In this document: one piece after another, positions 1-8,364 of the stretch
How positions within the stretch are numbered: position 1 is the stretch's first letter
Layout of the letters: every line of letters begins with the position of its first letter
From: an uncultured Pseudomonadota bacterium
GTDB lineage: Bacteria; Pseudomonadota; Alphaproteobacteria; Rs-D84
Direction: 5' to 3'
Assembly: GCA_900321105.1 (NCBI GenBank)
Contig: OOHL01000005.1
Coordinates: forward strand, 449 to 56,214
Length of the DNA: 55,766 bases
Made by a program: the position numbers and the translations under genes
Notes under the pieces: model-generated
Databases searched by the model: none
Seen by the model: the letters and a program-made list of their open reading frames with translations, nothing else
Told to the model about the DNA's origin: nothing

Positions 1-420
1 ACCTACTACCTGTCTAGGATATGCACATTTGACTTAGTCAAAGTTTGGATATTCCAAATTCAACTGTCTGCATATCTCTTCTTGAACAGATTTTTGAATA
101 CATCAAAAATCATTTTGATGAGCTGCTTTTATTAACAATGTTGCGATTTAATCGCGAAATTTCAGGGGTTGACTTTTTGTAGATTTGCAGAGGGCCAACT
201 TGAAAGCCCGGTTATTATGATTTCGAACTTCTAAAAAGTCAAGCGATTTTTCAAAAATAATTTAAAAAAAATCTGAAAAAATTCAAAAACTGCAGAAATC
301 CGCCATTTTATCCCAAAAAATTTTTTGAAAATATTTTAAATTTTTTATTTTTTTATTATCAAAAAAGCCTAAAAAACGATTCGTTTCCCCCGATTCGTCC
401 CCGAATCGCGTACCAACACA
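1..420. other. Non-coding stretch with clustered short dyads and an AT-rich tract
   Basis: No convincing gene is seen. Perfect short inverted repeats lie at 28-42 (7 bp arms), 44-58 (6 bp arms), 101-120 (8 bp arms, loop of 4) and 143-155 (5 bp arms). A 10 bp inverted repeat, 169-178 with 233-242, encloses a smaller hairpin at 192-209. Bases 240-375 are extremely A/T rich. A 7 bp stem with a four-base loop lies at 391-408, and three GANTC motifs fall at 378, 392 and 403. The density of dyads suggests structured RNA or protein sites, but no known ncRNA signature (tmRNA, SRP RNA, RNase P RNA) was recognised. Confidence 0.5.
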
Positions 421-444
421 TAAAAAACCGCCCAAAGGGCGGTT
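421..444 (-). terminator. Rho-independent terminator of the outer-membrane-type gene
   Basis: The 8 bp stem aaccgccc / gggcggtt with a short loop is followed on the minus strand by a run of T. It sits just after the stop codon of the gene at 449-1402. Confidence 0.8.
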
Positions 445-448
445 GATT

Positions 449-1402
449 TTAGAAACGATACATAAAGCCAAGTTTTATCAAAGGATAATATGGAAAATCA
501 TCCAATTCCTTTTGTGCATCTCTTAGAGTTGCCTCTTTAGCTTCATTATATTTATTTATCAAGTCTTGACTTGAAGAAACCGGGGCATTTGCTGCAATAT
601 CTTTCAAATCATCAGTTATTGGTACATCCAAATCAAGTTTAGCTGTCTTGTCTGTAAAGACTACACCGGCATCAAAGTAAATCTTGAACCCATAAAATAA
701 ACCCAGATCAAAACCTGTTCCAAGATATGGGCCACTGTATTTCCAATCCAGCATCGCCTTACCATGCATTGCGCCACCTTCATAAGAATATTTTTTCCCA
801 TCCAGTTCAAATTCAAAACCTTCTATTGTTTTTGTAGAATGAACACTGGCATCAAAATCAAGTTTACCAGCCATATAACCACCAGACAATCTCCATCCGC
901 CCAGGAACCACGTATTACCAAATGGATAAAAATCAATAATCGCACCATAATGTTTTGCATCCAGCGCAAAATCGTCAATCTTTAAATTATCACCCACTTT
1001 TATTCCGTCATCTCCGACAGTGCTGTTAATTTTGCTGTTCAATTTGTTTTTAATTGGCGAATAGGTTGCGAAATCGAATCGGATACCAAAACGTTTCCAC
1101 CAGAAAGAATCAAAGTTTTTATTATTATATCCAACAAACGCATTTAACCCAGATGTTGGCGAAACACCCAAGCCCAATTGTAATCCATGTGGAAATTTAG
1201 TTTTTGGATTAGATTGCTTTTCTTCAACACTTGCGACAGGTTCTGTAAATTGTTGTTCATATTGTTCAATAACACTTTTGTCTTCTTGTACAACCGCAAC
1301 TGTTGTATCAGTTGTTGCAGCGTCAGCAACCGGCGCAACTTCTTTAGCGACAGATGGCATTGAAATCATAGCAATCATTGCAATAATAGAAACTTTTTTC
1401 AT
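449..1402 (-). CDS. Probable outer-membrane beta-barrel protein, function unknown
   Basis: This 317-residue protein begins with a signal peptide (residues 1-19, cleavage near SVAKE). A low-complexity Ala/Thr/Glu stretch and linker follow to about residue 70. The rest alternates aromatic and charged residues as outer-membrane strands do, with many Gly/Tyr/Phe pairs and segments such as GFDLGLFYGFKIYFDAGVVF. It ends in Tyr-Arg-Phe, the terminal aromatic signature used by the BAM machinery. The start is supported by AAAGGA seven bases upstream. It is monocistronic, with its own promoter (1439-1467) and terminator (421-444). I do not recognise the family; an OmpW-like or lineage-specific porin-like barrel is possible. 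The envelope location is inferred from the signal peptide and terminal Phe. Confidence 0.7.
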   Translation of the reverse strand: MKKVSIIAMIAMISMPSVAKEVAPVADAATTDTTVAVVQEDKSVIEQYEQQFTEPVASVEEKQSNPKTKFPHGLQLGLGVSPTSGLNAFVGYNNKNFDSFWWKRFGIRFDFATYSPIKNKLNSKINSTVGDDGIKVGDNLKIDDFALDAKHYGAIIDFYPFGNTWFLGGWRLSGGYMAGKLDFDASVHSTKTIEGFEFELDGKKYSYEGGAMHGKAMLDWKYSGPYLGTGFDLGLFYGFKIYFDAGVVFTDKTAKLDLDVPITDDLKDIAANAPVSSSQDLINKYNEAKEATLRDAQKELDDFPYYPLIKLGFMYRF

Positions 1403-1438
1403 ATTTAATTCCTTTTGTGGTTTATGAATCTATTCACA

Positions 1439-1467
1439 ATTATAAATATTTAATATATGTAACACAA
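1439..1467 (-). promoter_or_regulatory. Sigma-70-type promoter for the gene at 449-1402
   Basis: On the minus strand a TTGTGT box (1462-1467) is separated by 17 bases from a perfect TATAAT (1439-1444). The start codon lies about 36 bases downstream. Confidence 0.55.
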
Positions 1468-1516
1468 CACAAAATTTTTATTTAATATTGCCCTATTTTG
1501 TGATAAAATTAACATT

Positions 1517-2323
1517 ATGAAACAAAAAATATCTTTTTTGGCTATCTTGGCCTTTGCATTGAATGCAAATTGCGTTCGTGCATCTGAATGTATCGGTGAA
1601 GATTGTGATTTATCACCAATTGAAATAACAGAAAGCATTGAAACGGTTGATATTCTGACCCCGGTACGATATGAATTTAATTGGTCGATGCCATCATCAG
1701 AACAGACCGTATGTGAATACGATTATAATTGTCCGTTTGAAAGTGCCGAAGAATGTGCAATTTGGTATAAAAAGCCATCATATAAAACCAACATTGAACC
1801 ACGCGCACCACATATAAACCCGGCATTGCTTGACGATATGATACAGATTGCTTTTAATAATCCTGGCGTATCTGCTAATGATAAATATATGTCGCCATTG
1901 ATGCAAAGATATCATATGTTGATGAACGCGGCGGATGCATGTTGCACATCTGGCATTATATACAAGATGCGTAGAAATGGCGCAGACGATACTGCTGTAT
2001 ATGAATTTTTGAAAAATGATGCAAATCGTTATTCTGTGACAAAACGTTGTCTGGTTATGAACGACGAAGACATTGCGCACAGATATTCAAATGGCGTTAA
2101 CGGTAAAATGGTCGCAGATGTCCGCAATGCATGTTTATGTAAAAACAAGCGGTGGTTTGATACATTGCTGCAACCTTTCGATGATATGTACGAACGCGTA
2201 CCAGAATTTAAGGTGGCAAGTTTCACATATACATATACAGACGGCATGCAACGCGACAGAACCGTATCTGTTAATAACGATGTTCAAACAGTTATGGGAT
2301 TATTATCCGCATGTCCAAAATAA
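1517..2323 (+). CDS. Secreted cysteine-rich protein, function unknown
   Basis: The 268-residue product has a signal peptide (residues 1-22, ending in VRASE) and about 13 cysteines scattered through the mature part, including CEYDYNC near residue 70, an ACC pair and ACLC. This fits an oxidised, disulfide-bonded periplasmic or surface protein. No known domain is recognised. There is no Shine-Dalgarno sequence; instead a TGa-TAAAAT extended -10 box at 1501-1509 ends seven bases before the ATG, so the mRNA is probably leaderless. It is divergent from the barrel gene at 449-1402 and convergent with lpxD, sharing a terminator with it. The reading frame is solid; the role is open. Confidence 0.7.
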   Translation: MKQKISFLAILAFALNANCVRASECIGEDCDLSPIEITESIETVDILTPVRYEFNWSMPSSEQTVCEYDYNCPFESAEECAIWYKKPSYKTNIEPRAPHINPALLDDMIQIAFNNPGVSANDKYMSPLMQRYHMLMNAADACCTSGIIYKMRRNGADDTAVYEFLKNDANRYSVTKRCLVMNDEDIAHRYSNGVNGKMVADVRNACLCKNKRWFDTLLQPFDDMYERVPEFKVASFTYTYTDGMQRDRTVSVNNDVQTVMGLLSACPK

Positions 2324-2326
2324 AAT

Positions 2327-2350
2327 AAAACGCCCGTTTGGGCGTTTTTT
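2327..2350. terminator. Bidirectional terminator between the secreted protein gene and lpxD
   Basis: A 9 bp stem aaaacgccc / gggcgtttt with loop gttt has an A-run on one side and a T-run on the other, so it can act on both strands. It overlaps the end of lpxD. Confidence 0.85.
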
Positions 2351-3401
2351 ATTTTTTATCTTTTGCCATTTGGTTTTTAACCCATGCATAATGACGGAAA
2401 AATTCGATACCTGGACCCGCCGGCATACCCAACCATTTGTCACCGGCTGGAATCGAACGGAAAACGCCACTGTTCGCACCAACTTCGGCATCGTCACCTA
2501 TCTTTAAGCCATTCGAAATACCAACATGTCCACCCAATAAAACACGATTACCAATAACGCTGCCACCGGCAATACCGACACCGGATGCCAAAAAGCATTC
2601 GTTGCCGATAACAACACCATGCGCAATCTGGCAAAGGTTATCAATTTTTGTTCCGTCCCCCACAATTGTATCTGTCATTGCACCACGATCAATACATGTA
2701 TTAGAACCGACCGAAACACGATTACCCAAAATCACACGACCAGTATGCGGAATGAATACATTTTTGCCGTCCTGACGCGTATAACCAAATCCATCTTTGC
2801 CGATAACCGCATTTGCGTTTATGACACAGTCTGAACCAATTGTGGCATTTTCAATATGTGCCCCGGTTTGCACAATGGTATTTGCACCAATAACAACATT
2901 GCGTCCGATGAAAGCACCAGGATAAATTTTCACACCCTCTTCAATAACTGCGCCACGTTCGATTGTTGCATATTGTCCGACATAGCATGTGCGTTTTTTA
3001 CGGAAAAACACACCACGTTCCACAGTTGCAAAATAAGACACACCAAAGCGCGGTTTTTCCGCATAAATTACACCCAAAATTTTTACAATATTTCCGCGTG
3101 GTGAATCAGTGATTAAAAGCGTTGCGCCCTTTGGTGCGTCTTTTATTTGTTCACGCTGTAATAAAATAACAGAAGCCTTGGTTTTTTGTAAAACTTCTAT
3201 TGGTAAAATTTTGAAAGCATTGGAATTTCTTTCGGTTGAATAAAAAGCCAATTGTCCAGGTTTTGCATCAGCAATTGGTGCAACACCACTGACAACAACT
3301 TTTTCATCACCTTGTAATTCAAGGCCGAATTTTTTTGCCAATTCCCCCGCAGTAATTTTAATTCCACGTGGTCCAAAAATTTTACGCAATAAATTATTCA
3401 T
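2349..3401 (-). CDS. lpxD: UDP-3-O-acylglucosamine N-acyltransferase LpxD
   Basis: LpxD transfers a hydroxyacyl chain from acyl-ACP to the 2-amino group of UDP-3-O-acylglucosamine, the third step of lipid A synthesis, in the cytoplasm. The 350-residue protein has the N-terminal uridine-binding domain (about 1-120) and then a left-handed beta helix of hexapeptide repeats (about 130-330). The family motif NLCQIAHGVVIG places the expected catalytic His at residue 261. An earlier in-frame TTG at 3533 is less likely, because AAAGGA sits seven bases before the ATG at 3401. In many Proteobacteria lpxD follows bamA and skp and precedes fabZ-lpxA; here it stands alone. An N-terminal extension of about ten residues precedes the usual start of the domain. 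Confidence 0.95.
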   Translation of the reverse strand: MNNLLRKIFGPRGIKITAGELAKKFGLELQGDEKVVVSGVAPIADAKPGQLAFYSTERNSNAFKILPIEVLQKTKASVILLQREQIKDAPKGATLLITDSPRGNIVKILGVIYAEKPRFGVSYFATVERGVFFRKKRTCYVGQYATIERGAVIEEGVKIYPGAFIGRNVVIGANTIVQTGAHIENATIGSDCVINANAVIGKDGFGYTRQDGKNVFIPHTGRVILGNRVSVGSNTCIDRGAMTDTIVGDGTKIDNLCQIAHGVVIGNECFLASGVGIAGGSVIGNRVLLGGHVGISNGLKIGDDAEVGANSGVFRSIPAGDKWLGMPAGPGIEFFRHYAWVKNQMAKDKK

Positions 3402-3408
3402 AATAAAT

Positions 3409-3454
3409 CCTTTCGTATCGTTTGGATTATAAATACAAAAGAAACGAAAGGCAA
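3409..3454 (-). promoter_or_regulatory. lpxD promoter spanned by an 8 bp dyad
   Basis: On the minus strand TTGCCT (3449-3454) and TATAAT (3426-3431) are 17 bases apart, just upstream of lpxD. The inverted repeat cctttcgt (3409-3416) / acgaaagg (3444-3451) has one arm over the -35 box and the other over the ribosome binding site. The dyad could be an operator; this is inference. Confidence 0.5.
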
Positions 3455-3548
3455 TGGAAAGTTTTAAGTTCTTCCCCAGAATGAGGGAGTGCCACCAAAG
3501 ACGAAAGGGGGTTATGATAATTCTAGGAACCAACCACCATCAAAAGTT

Positions 3549-3626
3549 CTTTGTCATGCTGAGCGTCAGCGTGAGCATCCACAAAGAATTGGATTGCTAC
3601 GCAAACTTCGTTTGCTCGCAATGACA
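3549..3626. repeat. Two-hairpin palindromic element, probably dispersed
   Basis: Hairpin 1 (3549-3586) pairs ctttgt with acaaag and, inside, atgct with agcat and gctga with tcagc. Hairpin 2 (3593-3622) pairs attgc with gcaat and, inside, gcaaac with gtttgc. The wording (gtcatgctgagc, gcatcc, ggattgct, cgcaatgaca) closely resembles the GTCATTGCGAGC...GAAGCAATCC family of dispersed palindromic repeats seen in Rickettsia and many other bacteria. Only one copy was found in this window, so its dispersal is inferred. Confidence 0.65.
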
Positions 3627-3665
3627 GAGAGTTTTTGACGGACTGTAATTTCCAAGAATTTGAAT

Positions 3666-3692
3666 TATAAAAAAACCGCCCGGGTGGGCGGT
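3666..3692 (-). terminator. Terminator of the large secreted-protein gene
   Basis: The 7 bp GC-rich stem accgccc / gggcggt is followed on the minus strand by seven T residues. Confidence 0.85.
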
Positions 3693-3713
3693 GTTTTATT
3701 TTGTGATAATCGA

Positions 3714-6700
3714 TTATTCAATTGTGAAAGATATCACGTCACCGTACGAACCTAATTCATCAGCCCCCAGATAACATTGGATATGTTCACCAATGTCTTC
3801 CATCCATTCGGCAACTGCTTTGTTCTTTATTTCTTCTTTCTTTGTTTCGATAACAGACGCTGTAATACCTGCACCCAAAGCACCACTAGCCAACGTTGTA
3901 GTAATCGGAACCAAGGTACGTGCAATCATATTCTTTTCATCTTTTGTTGCCTCATTATCCTCATTATCCTTTTTGTAGGTTCTAGAATCATAAACAGCAT
4001 TTTCACAAAGGCTCTTATATGCACTTGCTGCTGCAGTTGCAGCTGCTGCCCCATCAGCATCGTTTGCATATTTACCTACATCTGGACATTTATCGTAAAA
4101 ATGTCCACATGCTGCTTTTGCTGATTCCAAATAAGTTGATGCTTGCGAGGCTGTTTTTTCAGAAACGGCAACCTTTGCTGCTGCATCCGCCATGCTTATA
4201 CACTTTCTTTTTTCGGTTGTAAAATCTTTAGAATTAGTCTCATTAGCACGGTTAACCCAGTTGCTTAAGACACCAGATTCTGTTAATCCGATACCTATGC
4301 CTGTTCCAGCCAATGCAGGTGCAACGGTTCCCCATGCATAAGCAACTTTTTCTTTTACGGACATTCCGGAACATTCACCGGTTTTTGTATTCCATACACC
4401 ATAACCTTCTTCACACAATTTACGTTCACCAACTTTTTCGCTTATCTTGGCCATTGTTTTGTCGTCGATCCAAGAACCACATGTGAATGCATCACCAACT
4501 GCGAAATACGCGGTAGCATTATTATTCAAAACACTTTGAATATCTTTATCATCAGATGTCACGGTAATACGTGCACGACAGAACGAACCATACAAATCAT
4601 TTGATGCAGTGAATTGTTTTGTGGTCAAACCCTTCATATTATAATTCTTTGGAATCTTGTTAGATTTCAATTTTACCCACATAAATGTTGAACCATTTTC
4701 CGCGGCACCCTTAATACCACCGTTGTTTTGTGCCAAACACATATTTTGTTCAGCTGTCAATTTCGCGTTGTATTTTGCCTGGGCTTCACGTTCAACATCC
4801 GCCAGCAATTCTTGGAATAATGATGTTCCTGCATTATCTAATTTATAGTCGGCCAAATTTTGATATACTGGTTTATCATATACACATCCGTTTTCATCAG
4901 TTATACCAATGCATTGACCTTCGTCAGATGGTTCTTCCTGGATACCAGCTGGACAATCGTCACTGATTTTGGAAACCGTACAACCAATCACGACTTTATC
5001 TGGATCAACAGCCTCAGTTGCAGTCACAGAATTAGCATCTTTCCATGCACCGCGAACCGAAGTATTTGCACCCCAAGATGTCGTATCATCTGTTAATTTA
5101 GAAATCGCTATCTTTAAATGTTCATTACATACAGATGAATCTTTTACTGTATTCATACACAAACCGATAACAATGTTATAATCCAACACACCACCCATTT
5201 TATTCATACTGTTGTTGAATTTTGTTTGGTCTGTATTATATGTACCCGCCATAATATCAGTACGATTACGATAGCAATTTGCATAATCTTTGCCACACAT
5301 AGATTTTACACAAGAAAGCGCAACTGTTTGACATTGTTTACGCATATTTTCAATTGCAGCATCATTATATGATTGTGCCAATGTTGCATTTAATGTCGCG
5401 ATAACACCAATTGGATCAGGCGAAATTGTCGCATCTTCTGGATACAATGTAGAAAACACACTGTTTTCATCGCTCATATAACCAGCATACAAATTACCCT
5501 TGCTTAAAACAGCTGCATATTGGCAATTCGCATCAACATCAACGATTGCGCGACATGCTGATTTTACTTCTTGATAAGATTTTGATGTTTTTGCGATATT
5601 AACTTCACCGGTTGCAAGGTCGCGAGATTGTGAATAGCAAACCGAACCGATACCGCCACCACAAGAACGCATTGCACAAGATGTCATCGTGTCGACACAT
5701 TTATCCTGAACTTTGGCATCAAATTTATCCGCAATTTGTGTAATTTTATCATTCAAAGCCGCAAAACGTCCAAATTCGCCGTTATACATATCTTCAAAAA
5801 CTTCAGATACATTGTCAGGATCTGTTAATACAGATTCTTTTGTCACCGGTTTAGCCTTTACCGTCATATAACAATATTTATTAGAACCAATTGTTTGTTG
5901 GCATTCTTGACGGATATACGAAGCCACTTCACGTTTTGCAGTAATATTTGTGATTTCCATTAAATCCTGGGTTGTCACAGCTTTGCCACCATTGGTTGCA
6001 TCAGCAATTCTGATTAAGATTTCAGGACGACCTTCGATACATTTATTTGGATTTTTTGTACATGCATTCAAAATACATTGGTCTGTCACCTTGTTACATG
6101 TAGCAACGGCATTATTTACAGCCAATGCCGCACCTTCAACAATCATTTCGTTCAATCTTGAACCATTTGCAGGTTGCAAAGATTCCGCATTCGCCGTTGT
6201 CCCAAACAATTCTGTTTTACCGTCGCTTTGGCAACGCGCCAATGTAGACGCACAAGTCAACGCCTGTTTTTTAAATTCTGTGTTATCTGTACACAATTCA
6301 AAATCTTGACCACAAACCGCATCTTTTTTCAAACACGCAGTATAACTTTTGACACATTTTTCAGCCGACAAACGATTTTCAATTTGTGCCGCAGTCACCA
6401 TCTGCCCCATAACACTTGACGCCAATGGGTATGTGTATTCTGTCACTTCGCCATTTGTGTTTGTTGTGCTGGATGTTGCAATCACACCAATATCAGCCGT
6501 TCCAAACAAAGATGTACGACCAGCCGCACTGCATTGTGATAAAACATTCAAACATGTTGGCATTTTTGCATGCAACAAGATATTATTCGTACATTCTTCA
6601 AAATCAGAACCGCATGCATCATTACCCTTGATACAGGATGTATAAGCGTCAATACAATCCGGATCAGCCAAATATGTCGTCGAAGTTCCGGTTAAAAGAG

Positions 6701-6857
6701 TCCTCTTTGCCACACTGTTTGCCATAATATATCCCGCAATTGACGGCAAACGCGGCGAAGCCTTTGAAATCATACTTACACGCGATGTCGCGGCGTACCC
6801 CGCAGAAGTGCAAGCAAAAATAGTTAACAAACCAAGTGTTTTGATGATGTTTTTCAT
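3714..6857 (-). CDS. Large secreted protein with five CX6C cysteine modules, function unknown
   Basis: This 1047-residue protein starts with a signal peptide (1-22, GYAA). The N-terminal half carries five modules of the form C-X6-C-X4/6-C-X6/7-C at residues 68-89, 168-189, 254-273, 387-407 and 509-528. Modules 1 and 2 are exactly 100 residues apart, and each is followed by a further CX6C pair (102/109 and 202/209) and an LFGT motif. Two Gly/Ala-rich hydrophobic segments follow near residues 845-870 and 990-1015. The second is trailed by a charged helix, an architecture shared with the genes at 28024 and 29142. No known domain is recognised. AAAGGGG precedes the ATG. It is monocistronic with its own promoter and terminator. 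A disulfide-rich envelope or surface role is inferred. Confidence 0.7.
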   Translation of the reverse strand: MKNIIKTLGLLTIFACTSAGYAATSRVSMISKASPRLPSIAGYIMANSVAKRTLLTGTSTTYLADPDCIDAYTSCIKGNDACGSDFEECTNNILLHAKMPTCLNVLSQCSAAGRTSLFGTADIGVIATSSTTNTNGEVTEYTYPLASSVMGQMVTAAQIENRLSAEKCVKSYTACLKKDAVCGQDFELCTDNTEFKKQALTCASTLARCQSDGKTELFGTTANAESLQPANGSRLNEMIVEGAALAVNNAVATCNKVTDQCILNACTKNPNKCIEGRPEILIRIADATNGGKAVTTQDLMEITNITAKREVASYIRQECQQTIGSNKYCYMTVKAKPVTKESVLTDPDNVSEVFEDMYNGEFGRFAALNDKITQIADKFDAKVQDKCVDTMTSCAMRSCGGGIGSVCYSQSRDLATGEVNIAKTSKSYQEVKSACRAIVDVDANCQYAAVLSKGNLYAGYMSDENSVFSTLYPEDATISPDPIGVIATLNATLAQSYNDAAIENMRKQCQTVALSCVKSMCGKDYANCYRNRTDIMAGTYNTDQTKFNNSMNKMGGVLDYNIVIGLCMNTVKDSSVCNEHLKIAISKLTDDTTSWGANTSVRGAWKDANSVTATEAVDPDKVVIGCTVSKISDDCPAGIQEEPSDEGQCIGITDENGCVYDKPVYQNLADYKLDNAGTSLFQELLADVEREAQAKYNAKLTAEQNMCLAQNNGGIKGAAENGSTFMWVKLKSNKIPKNYNMKGLTTKQFTASNDLYGSFCRARITVTSDDKDIQSVLNNNATAYFAVGDAFTCGSWIDDKTMAKISEKVGERKLCEEGYGVWNTKTGECSGMSVKEKVAYAWGTVAPALAGTGIGIGLTESGVLSNWVNRANETNSKDFTTEKRKCISMADAAAKVAVSEKTASQASTYLESAKAACGHFYDKCPDVGKYANDADGAAAATAAASAYKSLCENAVYDSRTYKKDNEDNEATKDEKNMIARTLVPITTTLASGALGAGITASVIETKKEEIKNKAVAEWMEDIGEHIQCYLGADELGSYGDVISFTIE

Positions 6858-6873
6858 CCCCTTTCTCCATTTA

Positions 6874-6916
6874 CTTTGTATTTATTTTATCATACAAAGC
6901 AAAATAAAGAAAGCAA
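6874..6916 (-). promoter_or_regulatory. Promoter of the large secreted-protein gene, with an overlapping dyad
   Basis: On the minus strand TTGCTT (6911-6916) and TATGAT (6889-6894) are 16 bases apart. An inverted repeat ctttgta (6874-6880) / tacaaag (6893-6899) straddles the -10 box and the expected transcript start, as a repressor site would. Confidence 0.45.
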
Positions 6917-6940
6917 AAAATGAATGTTTCAAGGGAAAAT

Positions 6941-7900
6941 TTATTCATTATCTAAAATATCTTTCAATTCAATCATATCGTCTGGAAGCCCGGCCTTGAA
7001 ATGCATTTTTTCACCGGTTATTGGGTGAACAAATTCCAAGATTTCGGCATGCAACATTTGCCCATTATGATTTTTCAAAAATTCCAATAATTCTGGGGCT
7101 TTTACCGAACCAATATGTGATTTTTCGCGACCATATAAAGGATCGCATAAAACCGGAAAACCATGCGACGATAAATGAACCCTGATTTGATGTGTACGAC
7201 CCGTCATCAAAGTGCAACGAAACATAGAAATATTTGGACGCGTCCAAACATCCATTACATTGACGATAGTATGCGCAGGTTTACCACCTGTTTTAACCAT
7301 GCTCATTTTTTGACGGTTTCGGCTTGAACGGGCGATATTTCCAGTAATTTCAGCCCCAGCCCATGTCGGAACACCCCAAACAAACGCAACATATTTGCGG
7401 GTTAAATCATGCGCCATAAATATTTTTACCAAACCGCGATATGCCGCGTCGCTTTTTGCAAAAACCATCACACCACTGGTATCTTTATCAAGACGATGCA
7501 CAACACCTGGACGGGTCTGTCCACCCAGCGCAGACAAATGCGTATACGCCAATAAATTTTGAACCAGTGTTCCTGTTTTATTTCCAGCAGATGGGTACAT
7601 AACAACACCGCGCGGCTTGTTTATCACGATAATATCGTTATCTTCGTATAAAATATTTAAATCAAAATCCGTGCTGATATTATCATACGCAACATCGGTT
7701 TCTTTTTGGGTGATTTCAACAATAAATTCATCCCCCATCTTTGTTTTGTCTGACAATTTCAGCGGTTTATTATCAACGCGTGTTATTTTGAATTTCTGAA
7801 TTTCACTGCGCGAAAATTCAGGCATACAACTTGATAAAAACTTATCAATTCTTTGCCCTGTGTTTTCTTCGTTTACAGAAAAATTTCGTATATCAGTCAT
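6941..7900 (-). CDS. rluD: 23S rRNA pseudouridine synthase, RluD type
   Basis: The enzyme isomerises uridines of the 23S rRNA helix 69 loop (1911, 1915 and 1917 in E. coli) to pseudouridine. The 319-residue protein has an N-terminal S4 RNA-binding domain (about 12-60) and the RluA-family catalytic domain. The HRLDKDTSG motif gives the catalytic Asp138, and GRTHQIRVHL is the C-terminal conserved motif. Its ATG shares one base with the upstream stop (TAATG), so translation is probably coupled to the periplasmic protein gene before it. It is the last gene of the minus-strand run that begins with the pilin-like genes. Assignment to RluD rather than RluC rests on length and the S4 domain. Confidence 0.9.
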   Translation of the reverse strand: MTDIRNFSVNEENTGQRIDKFLSSCMPEFSRSEIQKFKITRVDNKPLKLSDKTKMGDEFIVEITQKETDVAYDNISTDFDLNILYEDNDIIVINKPRGVVMYPSAGNKTGTLVQNLLAYTHLSALGGQTRPGVVHRLDKDTSGVMVFAKSDAAYRGLVKIFMAHDLTRKYVAFVWGVPTWAGAEITGNIARSSRNRQKMSMVKTGGKPAHTIVNVMDVWTRPNISMFRCTLMTGRTHQIRVHLSSHGFPVLCDPLYGREKSHIGSVKAPELLEFLKNHNGQMLHAEILEFVHPITGEKMHFKAGLPDDMIELKDILDNE

Positions 7901-8364
7901 TATTTATATTCTGTCCAATCAGGACCCTTGTCACATTTTGAAATATCAATTGTAAAATCACGTTTAACATCTGTTGGGCATGTCAAAATCCCGGTAGAAC
8001 GCGCCTGGGTTGCATCTTCGGTTGCATTGCGCCAGGCAAAAGAAATTGTTTTTGGCGCCGCAACACACACTATGCGCAAATGACCGGACATTTTTCCATT
8101 TGGCGAAATCCATACACGAACACTGTCCGCTTCACCATAACAAGGAAAAGAATCCAGGTAATATAATACCAGACCATCTTTAATCAACGATTTGTTTTTA
8201 CCCACAAAATTTCCTGTATATTGATGCAATGGCAACCCCGTCACCGCCGCCCAATCAACAGTTGTTGAAAAAAGACTTACGCGTGGTGCCGGCATTGGTG
8301 GAACATCGTCTGCAAAAACAGGTAAACAAACCAAAGACAATAAAATTGCATTTAAAAATTTCAT
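7900..8364 (-). CDS. Small periplasmic protein, function unknown
   Basis: The 154-residue product has a clear signal peptide (1-18, cleavage after VFA). The mature part has three cysteines and beta-strand-like alternation (SVRVWISPNGKMSGHLRIVC), and no domain I recognise. It overlaps the zinc-ribbon gene by ATGA and touches rluD by TAATG, so it is translated from a shared mRNA. AAAGGGG lies five bases before the start. The reading frame is secure because of the coupled overlaps on both sides; any link to the pilin genes upstream is only by position. Confidence 0.7.
   Translation of the reverse strand: MKFLNAILLSLVCLPVFADDVPPMPAPRVSLFSTTVDWAAVTGLPLHQYTGNFVGKNKSLIKDGLVLYYLDSFPCYGEADSVRVWISPNGKMSGHLRIVCVAAPKTISFAWRNATEDATQARSTGILTCPTDVKRDFTIDISKCDKGPDWTEYK

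Larger units (their letters stand above)
3455..3713. other. Intergenic stretch between lpxD promoter and the large secreted-protein gene
   Basis: Together with the lpxD promoter this makes a gap of more than 300 bases. It holds the two-hairpin repeat at 3549-3626 and the terminator at 3666-3692. A third copy of the string acgaaagg occurs near 3501. No gene is seen. Confidence 0.6.

Noticed and set aside
1..135. A plus-strand frame open from base 1 to a TAA at 133-135, as if the tail of an upstream gene
   Set aside because: Its 44 residues look unlike protein (many Leu/Phe/Ile with no pattern), and the dyads run through it. It may still be a real tail but cannot be supported.
283..471. A 62-residue minus-strand frame
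   Set aside because: It runs through the terminator at 421-444 from inside the end of the barrel gene, with low-complexity A/T codons.
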